From assembly GCA_034440615.1 (NCBI GenBank), contig JAOTOM010003662.1, positions 110,934 to 174,933 on the forward strand: a DNA stretch of 64,000 bases, written 5' to 3'. Positions 56,970 to 64,000 of this stretch are shown in pieces; position 1 is the first letter of the stretch; every line of letters starts with the position of its first letter. Both the position numbers and the translations under genes were made by a program. The notes under the pieces were generated by a model, which was not told the origin of the DNA, ran no database searches, and worked only from the letters and a program-made list of their open reading frames with translations. Source of the stretch: Ashinkailepas kermadecensis. Its lineage: Eukaryota; Arthropoda; Thecostraca; Neolepadidae.

Positions 56970-57133
56970 GGACGGGCCAGCCCCAGCTGGTGACGGTGGT
57001 GACAGTGACGGGGACCAAGCCGAGACGACTCGAGCAGACCAGCCCCTGCTGGTGACGGTGGTGACAGTGACGGGGACCAAGCCGAGGCGACTCGAGCAGA
57101 CCAGCCCCTGCTGGTGACGGTGGTGACAGTGAC
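56970..57133 (+). repeat. 62-bp tandem repeat just upstream of the acidic protein gene
   Basis: About 2.6 units: CAGCCCCTGCTGGTGACGGT, GGTGACAGTGACGGGGACCA, AGCCGAGACGACTCGAGCAG. The last unit ends 30-35 bp before the ATG, so the repeat lies in the 5' UTR or core promoter. Confidence 0.85.
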
Positions 57134-57166
57134 GTATCTGCTAGTGACGCGCTGACCGCCCACACC

Positions 57167-57230
57167 ATGCAGTTGTGCTCGCTGACCGCTCTCGGTCTGG
57201 CTGCTCTGTGTCTGAGCTTTGTCGTCACAG
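57167..57230 (+). CDS. Secreted acidic protein, exon 1 (signal peptide)
   Basis: ATG at 57167 encodes MQLCSLTALGLAALCLSFVV then T and the first base of the next codon; the donor is ACAG|GTGAGT. This is a complete hydrophobic signal peptide. The exon ends in phase 1, which matches the exon starting at 60747. A TATA-like CAATATAT (about 56915) lies upstream inside duplicated sequence, and a 62-bp tandem repeat lies between. Joined length with the second exon is 292 codons plus stop. Confidence 0.75.
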
Positions 57231-57985
57231 GTGAGTGTCAACACCGCCGCAGGAGATGTGGGAACACTGCAGGCGTGGTGAGCTCAATCCCGGCCAATTG
57301 CCGGAAGGGTCGGGCGTTGCGTTTTGTTTTGTTCTTGTCTGAAACATGCTTGCATATTTCTAGTGTGTGTGGATGTAAAGCTAACTCGGGGACTTTCACC
57401 TTCAAGAATAATAAACTAACTCGGGTACTTTCACCTTCAAGAATATTTTATATCGTGAGCGGTTATGACGGTTTTATGTTTAACCCTCGCCCCATATCAT
57501 TGTGTCATATTTTTCGGCGCATGGGTTGTTCCGACCGCAATGCCGATGAAGTGAAGCGAACCGTAGCGAAGCGGAGGCCAGGGTATTGCTCGCGTGGCAA
57601 TTGCCGCACGGATTTTATGTTTTTGGTTATTGGCTAGCTTTGCAGGTGCGTGTAGTGGTCCAGGAAATCTCAGGAAATCAAGAAATGAAAAGAATCTCAA
57701 TACAAAATTCAGATAAAATCGGCTACTGTTACATGCCTCCATTGGAACATGCCGGCGAATTTATGAATGATACACACTCAAAGTTTTGTCAGCGGGTTTC
57801 TTCAAATGCCAATGGTCCGAAAAACATATAGCGCATGCGAAATTTGGAGTCACAAGCTACGGCCTAGGCTATGTCACGAAGAATACGTTTCCGATAAATT
57901 ATGCAATTATGTCGTAAAAGCAATATTTGGAAGCGCAGTTGGATGACAAAAGACGTTCATCGACAAAATGAGCTCTAGACGTTAT
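57231..57985. other. Intron, left part
   Basis: No exon convincingly visible. A TTCACCTTCAAGAATA duplication (57398 and 57431) is the only local repeat. Confidence 0.5.
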
Positions 57986-57989
57986 AACA

Positions 57990-58950
57990 AGACACTGCCT
58001 GTACCCTCAGACGTCCTGCCCCTGTGTCTGACACTGCCTGTACCCCAGACATCCTGCCCCTGTGTCTGACACGGCCTGTACCCCCAGACGTCCTGCCCCT
58101 GTGTCTGACACTGCCTGTACCCCCAGACGTCCTGCCCCTGTGTCTGACACTCCCTGTACCCCCAGACGTCCTGTCCCTGTGTCCGACACTGCCTGTACCC
58201 CCAGACGTCCTGCCCCTGTGTCTGACACTGCCTGTACCCCCAGACGTCCTGCCCCTGTGTCTGACACTCCCTGTACCATCGACGTCCTGCCCCTGTGTCT
58301 GACACCCTGTCCCCCAGACGTCCTGCCCTGTGTCTGACACTGCCTGTACCCAAGACGTCCTGCCCCTGTGTCTGACACGGCCTGTACCCCCAGACGTCCT
58401 GCCCCTGTGTCTGGCACTCCCTGTACCCCAGACGTCCTGCCCCTGTGTCTGACACTCCCTGTACCCCCAGACGTCCTGCCTCTGTGTCTGACACTGCCTG
58501 TACCCCCAGACGTCCTGCCCCTGTGTCTGACACTCTCTGTACCCCCAGACGTCCTGCCCCTGTGTCTGACACTCCCTGTACCCCCAGACGTCCTGCCCCT
58601 GTGTCTGACACTCCCTGTACCCCCAGACGTCCTGCCCCTTGTGTCTGACACTCCCTGTCCCCCAGACGTCCTGCCCCAGTGTCTGCCTCCTGTACCCCCA
58701 GACGTCCTGCTCTTGTGTCTGCTGCCTGTACCCCGTCCTTCCTCTGTGTCTGACACTCCTGTCCCCAGACGTCCTGCCCCTGTGTCTGACACTCCCTGTC
58801 CAACGTCCTGCCCTGTGTTCTCCCTGTGCGACGTCCTCCCTTGTCTGACACTCCCTTACCCCGACGTCCTGCCCCTGTGTCTCACACTCCCTGTACCCCC
58901 AGACGTCCTGCCCCTGTGTCTGACACTCCCTGTACCCCAGACACACTGCA
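57990..58950 (+). repeat. 39-bp minisatellite, about 24 units, inside the intron
   Basis: Unit: CTGACACTGCCTGTACCCCC then AGACGTCCTGCCCCTGTGT. 39 bp is 13 codons, so several frames are open on both strands; the 523-codon minus and 465-codon plus ORFs here are products of this. Each unit presents a pyrimidine-rich stretch ending CCCCCAG, in the sense of the host gene. Confidence 0.95.
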
Positions 58951-59184
58951 GCCGCGACGTCGCTACGACCATCACAGCCGTGGGATCGAGCCGTCCTGGC
59001 GAGTCGCTCCCGCCCGACAGTGGCGCCACCTTGGCGGCCAGGTGGCAGCAGCGTCGGCGGCCAGGCGGGCGCCGCGGCATCGGCCCGGTAGCCGTGGCGT
59101 CGGCGGGCCGCCACAGGAGCGGGCTCGCCTACGGACAATGGCACGGGCCCTGGGAGCATGGGCAACGGCACGGGCAACGGCACG

Positions 59185-59375
59185 TGTCCTGGAGCGGGCC
59201 CGTGCCGGGACTCCAGCAGAAGCTCGGGCCCTGGAGCCGGCGCGTGCCGGAGCTCCAGCAGAAGCTCGGGCCCTGGAGCCGGCGCGTGCCGGAGCTCCAG
59301 CAGGAGCTCGGGCCATGGAGCGGGCCCGTGCCCGGGCTCCAGCAGGAGCTCGGGCCCTGGAGCGGGCGCGGGAAC
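59185..59375 (+). repeat. 42-bp GC-rich minisatellite, about 4.5 units, inside the intron
   Basis: Unit: GGAGCCGGCGCGTGCCGGAG then CTCCAGCAGAAGCTCGGGCC then CT. One frame reads ACRSSSRSSGPG repeats, another PELQQKLGPWSRRV. A donor-like CC|GTGAGT at 59508/59509 has a frame phase that would fit between the two exons, so a cassette exon is possible but not shown. Confidence 0.85.
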
Positions 59376-59519
59376 AGGCCCGGGCGTGGCCATGCACGGG
59401 CCTCGGCAGGACGCCGGTTCGTTTGGCCGATCAGCTCGCCCGGACGCCGTGGCGTCGCCGTCGCCGGTGCCGACCCGCTCGCGGTCCATCACTTCCAACA
59501 CTACCACCGTGAGTTTGCG

Positions 59520-60740
59520 TGGTACAATTGCGGCCGATGCATGCATCTAGTATGCTCAGACTGGACGCGCCAACGGTTGAAACTGCATGTCTTCATGCGC
59601 GCTGGGGTGGGAGGGTTAGATTGCAGCCCCCCCCCTCCCCTGTGGTTTTCCAAGCACAGTAGGAATATGGCACAGCGCAGCGTCACGAAAGTTTGCACAC
59701 CTATAGACAATTTATTGGTCTATTGTTGGTCATTGTTTGATCTTAGTATCACTAAAGGTCAGTGAGCTAGATTATGTCAAATTCAAGTCATTGTTTATGG
59801 AAGGTGCAATCTTTTCCAAGTGTTTTCAAGGTCCAAATCCAACCAATGGCTATGTATTCAGTAGAGGATCGCTATTGCATGCTTTAATCATCATATTGTC
59901 AGGTGCTACACGTAATGCATCATGCATTTAACTTTGTCACGGTCACTAACCTCAGTTAACGGTGCTCAGTTGACTGGTGGACCCACGATTGAGGAGATGT
60001 TGGTACGTGCCACTTGTCATGTGGACGACAGAGGAGAGAGATGGTTCGAGCCATAACATTCAGGGGCTTCGGAGTGCGTGCATGCTTCCACATACCGTCA
60101 CATACATGGGCTGTGTCGTGCCTGTGTGTACCCATCTCCTTGCACCAACTTGACGGAGCCCCACTTGCACCCACTTGACGGAGCCCCAATTGCACCCACT
60201 TGACGGAGCCCCACTTGCACCCACTTGAGGGAGCCCCACTTGCACCCACTTGCACCCGCTCGGAACGCTTTCTGCCTGCACCAGTCATACTCGACAGCTC
60301 GACTCGGCGCGGGCTCCGCTTGTAATGATGAGCACAGAGCATGCTCCGCAATCAGCCCTGCCATGCTGCGGAATTTCAGTGCTGCAACCATACATCTGCA
60401 CTTGTTGTATAACTGAAATGCGAAATCGCTTGTCGGGTGGCACGGGCAACAGGCGAGCCGAAGCATGTCTGCTGGTGGCCGCTACGTGAATGTCGGTGCC
60501 CAGGGGAGCACCCGGTCACATGTCAGCATACGAAGGTTTGATTGATTGATTAGTTGGGTTTATGAGCGCATCAACTGCTAATGGTTATGTAGCGCCCATC
60601 CAGCACACGAAGATAAAATGCAGAGTGCAGGTGTTGCACGCACGGAAGTACTAGCCGTTTAGGTCAGCTCGAGAATCGCCCAGTGCGGTGATGTCAGGCA
60701 AGGCTGAAAGGCGAACCGGTAATGGATCGTCTGCGTCTGT
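59520..60740. other. Intron, right part
   Basis: Holds the 25-bp repeat (60140-60262), a SINE-tail fragment (60540-60600, minus strand, GGTTATGTAGCGCC word) and otherwise no recognised feature. Confidence 0.5.
60140..60262 (+). repeat. 25-bp minisatellite, about 4.5 units
   Basis: Unit CTTGCACCCACTTGACGGAG plus CCCCA. Confidence 0.92.
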
Positions 60741-60746
60741 TCGCAG

Positions 60747-61561
60747 GGGGACACGGCCTGTGCCGGAAAGAACACCACCACACGCCTCACCACTTCCCGA
60801 CCAACAGCCGTCCCTGGGTGCCAGTTGCCCGGCCTCAGAGACCGGTCGGCTGGCCGTGGATGCCGCAGAGACCGACCGAGTCCACAGAAGACTCGGAGGA
60901 GTCTGGGGAAGACTCGGAGGAGTCCGGGGAAGACTCGGAGGAGTCCGGGGAAGACTCGGAGGAGTCCGGGGAAGACTCTGAGGAGTCCGGGGAAGACTCG
61001 GAAGTGTCCGTGGAAGACTCGGAGGAGTCCAGGGAAGACTCGGAGGAGTCCGTGGAAGACTCGAAGGAGTCCGGGGAAGGCACAGAGGGGTCCGGGGAAG
61101 ACTCCCCGGCGTATGACGGCGGCACCGCCCAGTCGCCGGTGGCTTCAGCAGACCCGGCGCAGGAGCGGAGCCGAGAGTCGTACAATCCCGCAGTTGACCC
61201 GACTGCCGATGAAGAAGAGGGCCTCTCGGCGGCGGCCGCCCCGACGCAGCCAACTGACCAGTTCGGAGAGCCTGGCGGCCGTGAAGAGGACAGTACCGAG
61301 CGCGACACCGAGTCAACACAGCACTCAAGCGAATCTGCCGAATCTGGGGACGGGGCAGAAGGGGGTACGGACACTTCCGGTGGTCGGCCAAAGGTGTTGG
61401 TCGAGCCCACGGCGACTCAGGTCGGTACTTCCACCGAGAAGGAAGGCGACTGCATTGAGGGAGCCGTGTTTCTGGACGGAAGGTGCGTTTGCCGGGACCC
61501 GACTCTGTTCCAGGACACGATCCTCGGTCGCTGTGTGGCTTCTCAGGTTGTTATTTACTAG
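60747..61561 (+). CDS. Secreted acidic Asp/Ser/Glu-repeat protein, last exon
   Basis: An acceptor CTGCGTCTGTTCGCAG ends at 60746 and two bases complete the codon split at exon 1. The mature protein begins GHGLCRKEHHHTPHHFP, a His-rich N-terminus, followed by a Trp/Pro stretch (RPVGWPWMPQRP). Then come about ten copies of a 7-residue unit EDSEESG (60889-61102), a Ser/Glu/Pro-rich linker, and a C-terminus with four Cys spaced C-x10-C-x-C-x13-C (DCIEGAVFLDGRCVC, then LGRCVAS), like a half EB/EGF-type module. The repeats offer many S-x-E sites, the Fam20C-type secretory kinase motif, so a phosphorylated, Ca-binding matrix or adhesive protein is plausible. Stop at 61559-61561; AATAAA at 61694. Alternative cassette exons in the intron are possible. 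Confidence 0.72.
60889..61102 (+). repeat. 21-bp coding minisatellite (EDSEESG)
   Basis: About ten units of GAAGACTCGGAGGAGTCCGG plus G, preserving the seven-residue acidic repeat; variants replace Gly by Val or Arg and Glu by Lys or Val. The opposite strand gives a false Pro/Ser/Leu repeat. Confidence 0.9.
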
Positions 61562-61693
61562 CTAGGTCCTGTAAGTAATGCTAGACTGTTCACATCCTCT
61601 CGTTTAAAAGGGGGCTGGGTGCGGTGTTTGCATCCCGAGTTAGCCATTCAAAGCAACACCAATTTATCAATTAGCATCGTGGGGAGCTTGGAC

Positions 61694-61699
61694 AATAAA
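61694..61699 (+). terminator. Poly(A) signal of the acidic protein gene
   Basis: AATAAA 133 bp after the stop codon, with no competing signal in between. Confidence 0.6.
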
Positions 61700-61956
61700 A
61701 CGGCCCACAAATACTGAAGACGACAGATGGAGTGTTGAAAATGAAACTTTGCAAGTTCATTTTCCAAGTGTTCTTCTTCGGGTGTCATATCGCTGTGTAC
61801 TCCTATTGGCTTAGTGTATCCCAGCCTGTGAACGCTGCATATACTATGTTGTTCCGATGCCAGCTAGGGTACCCGCTGTTCGCGGATAGGCCTACACGTG
61901 GACACTTCTGACAGGCGGAGGACGAATACATTTACTCGCTGCTGTCGCGTCTTTAA

Positions 61957-62783
61957 CCCCGTCTCTACGGTCAGATCCTCACTCCCCGTCTCGGGGGGAT
62001 AAACACCCCCCCCCCCTCTAATCTCCAAACTAAGCGTCGCACGAAAACGAAGGAGGTGTCATCGGAAAGCGCTCAACGAGTAGGGCCAGACACCATCCCG
62101 ATTTTTTTCCCCGAAAAGTGACGTCACTAGTGGGCCTAGATTTTCAGGACTTACATCATGTTTTTGGCTCTGGGGAGTTCATGTCGGGGGAGATTTGAAG
62201 ACAAAAACAAAAATTATTTGGAATCAGAAAAAGAAGACGAAATTGTCCAGGGCCATACATTTTTTGCCCACCAAGAAATGAACATTTTATTTTTTAGTAT
62301 GTTCAAAATTTTGAGTTTTAAAGTTTTCTTTAATTTGTATTTTTATAATGGGTAGAGCGGACCGAAAAACGATGTTCGAAGTCAACTTGCTCTAATACAA
62401 AATGCTTACTTTAGCCAGAATCTTCGATTTAACTCTAATAGGCATATATGCAAAACTAATAAGTAATAAAAAACGAAAAAAATCCTCGGATGCGTTTTGG
62501 TGTGTCCCTAATGATAAGCAAACGTTGAAAGTTTCATTAAAACATCTTTATCCGAGAAAGCGTGACGACTGGTTGAACTTTTTTCGAGGTGACCTCACTT
62601 GACCTTCACTAACTCGTTGACCCTAGATGACCTGACCTCAAAATCTTGACACAACATGCCAAATTGATATGGGAAAGGTATGGCAAATTTCGGCGCGCTG
62701 CCACGCGCCGGACTTTCACTTTCCGCGGAAAACTTAGGAGGGGGGTGGGGTGGATAACCGCCCTCCCCCCGAGACGGCACGGG
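61957..62783 (-). mobile_element. 827-bp TTAA-flanked nonautonomous element, full copy in reverse
   Basis: TTAA at 61953-61956 and 62784-62787. Ends CCCCGTCTC and, reversed, CCCGTGCCGTCTC; next to them CGGTCAGATCCTCACTCCCC and a G/C run. All internal blocks of 8426-9255 appear in reverse-complement order. Length 827 versus 830 bp for copy 1. Terminal CCC after TTAA is piggyBac-like. No coding sequence. Confidence 0.88.
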
Positions 62784-62787
62784 TTAA

Positions 62788-63490
62788 CAACAGTCAACCG
62801 GATAGGTTAACCACATGTGGCAGATTTGCCCGATATTGTGCACGGCAATGACTCATCAGACATTACTTCTATCCAGCGATAACAGATTTATCGCACTCAG
62901 CCTTCCAGGTAGTTCCATAATCAGACTTCTTTTTTCATCGCCGTACACAGGTGAACTTACTCGCTGCACTAGTGTGCTATATCCCATCCAACTTGTTGCA
63001 TGTCCGTTTGTAACTGATTAGCATATGGTTCGTTTTTTGCAAACAAAATGTCCTCCAGCGGTTACATAGCCGTTCGCATTGGGTCCGTATGTCGATAATC
63101 TTACATAAAAATCACTTTGTGAACGTTATGCACGTATGCAGAAAATAGCTGTATGTGTTTCCGACAACGTGCTCTAGTCTAGCATGCTAATTGGGGGGGG
63201 CAAAGTACATTTCTGGGTGTTCATTCTTTAACAACAGTGTGCAACGGAAGCAAGTTCTGCCTTCTATAAACATTTCCAGGGATTTAAGTATATATTCGTA
63301 TATTGACAGACAGGAAATTAGGGGACGAGTGTTTTGAAAAGCCATCCCCCTCCCATCCCCGTTTGCGAGTGTAGATTTACCGGCCCGGTCCGGCGTGGGT
63401 TAATAATAATATCGACAATGTGACTGTTATATTGGTATAAATATGCGTAAAATATGTTCCTAGATGATAACGATTCATGCATACAGCTTC
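62788..63490. other. Intergenic DNA
   Basis: No gene; G-run at 63193 and a C-rich stretch at 63345. Confidence 0.4.
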
Positions 63491-63496
63491 TGGTTC

Positions 63497-63672
63497 TTGT
63501 TCATTGGGTGGTTTACGACGCACTTTATGCACGATCATGGCTAATGGCGCCGCCCATACTGTTTCGCTGGCGGGCCGCGGGATTCGGAAGTTTCCCGGTT
63601 GTTGCGAGTGTTGAACCAGGGACCTTGGTATCCAGAACTCAACACATTAACCACTCGGCCACCTCCACCCCA
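63497..63672 (-). mobile_element. tRNA-derived SINE (Leu/Ser-like head)
   Basis: Minus strand: GGTGGAGGTGGCCGAGTGGT, with A box TGGCCGAGTGG, then B-box-like GGTTCAACACTC about 45 bp on, a body, and a 3' tail GCGTCGTAAACCACCCAATG. The tail matches that of the SINE at 1650. The B box is degenerate, so this is not a working tRNA. Confidence 0.65.
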
Positions 63673-64000
63673 GCGTACAGTTTCTAATAAACAGCAATGT
63701 ACCTACTTCCCACCATGTCTACATTTTCGAAGTCAAAATAGGTTAATCGCCTATGAACTTCATCGGTTCGATGGCGGATCTTTGTCACATTGAATCAGAT
63801 GTGGATTACAATCGTGTATCCAAAGGCGTATTTAAGGGATACTCAACATGGATATCGATCTTGGAGATCTAGCTTAACACGTCTACTGGAGTGCATGGAG
63901 TATGCAGCTAGAGAAGTAGACAATCAAAGCATGATAGATACTGTGCACTTATATTTCAGTACAGCTTCTGATAAACTTCCAAACACGCGTTTAATTAATC
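63673..64000. other. Intergenic DNA
   Basis: No feature recognised up to the window end. Confidence 0.4.

Noticed and set aside
57990..58950. CRISPR-like repeat array
   Set aside because: Units are contiguous without unique spacers and the DNA is eukaryotic; it is a minisatellite. The same reasoning excludes the 46-bp and 66-bp arrays.
57975..59546. 523-codon minus-strand ORF
   Set aside because: Generated by the 39-bp and 42-bp minisatellites, whose lengths are multiples of three and lack stops in several frames; no start context or domain.
58368..59765. 465-codon plus-strand ORF
   Set aside because: Same minisatellite artefact running into GC-rich intron DNA; only a small part could be a cassette exon.
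60651..61391. 246-codon minus-strand Pro/Ser/Leu-rich ORF
   Set aside because: Shadow of the EDSEESG coding repeat on the plus strand, which has a signal exon and matching splice phase.
63600..63672. Functional tRNA-Leu/Ser gene
   Set aside because: B box is degenerate (GGTTCAACACTC) and it is joined to a SINE body and tail.

Overview
The window looks like repeat-rich metazoan nuclear DNA, most likely arthropod. Supporting signs are TATA boxes, GT-AG introns, signal-peptide genes, interstitial TTAGG/AACCT tracts, several animal retroelement classes (jockey-like and CR1/L2-like non-LTR, BEL/Pao, Penelope-like), tRNA-derived SINEs and TTAA-flanked MITE-like elements. A crustacean is a guess; nothing seen fixes the species. 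Gene density is very low, and most long ORFs are minisatellite or GC-composition artefacts.

Layout. 1-13.7 kb is a graveyard of nested transposons: a jockey-like element split by a SINE with a 13-bp target duplication; a BEL/Pao integrase tail; a Penelope-like element with a GIY-YIG remnant, hammerhead-like cores and inverted terminal copies; a minus-strand RNase H retroelement tail interrupted by an 830-bp TTAA-flanked element; and an unidentified decayed ORF. 13.7-16 kb has no convincing gene. 16-28.9 kb and 46-56.9 kb are two copies of a roughly 10-kb segmental duplication, with partial copies at 27.1-28.9 and 32.3-34.4 kb. 35.5-45 kb holds a CR1/L2-like reverse transcriptase, a frameshifted transposon-type gene, diverged direct repeats and minisatellites. 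57-61.6 kb holds a two-exon secreted acidic protein gene. 62-64 kb holds a second full TTAA element and a SINE.

Main discovery. The duplicated modules carry a small single-exon gene family encoding signal-peptide-bearing, extremely Asp-rich and Cys-rich mini-proteins (82-88 aa; 11-12 Cys). Three copies are intact (16203+, 32500+, 55311-), one is a frameshifted pseudogene (25482-), and two expected positions have lost the gene, with a remnant junction near 47242. The genes sit in convergent inverted-repeat arms. Each arm also carries a degenerate array of TGACGT (CRE-like) motifs spaced at 31 bp, and several arms carry a copy-number-variable array of 15-bp CACGTG (E-box) units. The arrangement resembles a large foldback-type module that duplicated with its cargo.

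The second gene (exons 57167-57230 and 60747-61561) starts about 230 bp beyond the right edge of the segmental duplication, so its upstream region is partly duplicated sequence. It encodes a signal peptide, a His/Pro-rich stretch, about ten 7-residue Asp/Ser/Glu repeats and a four-Cys C-terminus. Both gene types make acidic secreted proteins, which fits an extracellular Ca-binding or matrix role, but that is inference.
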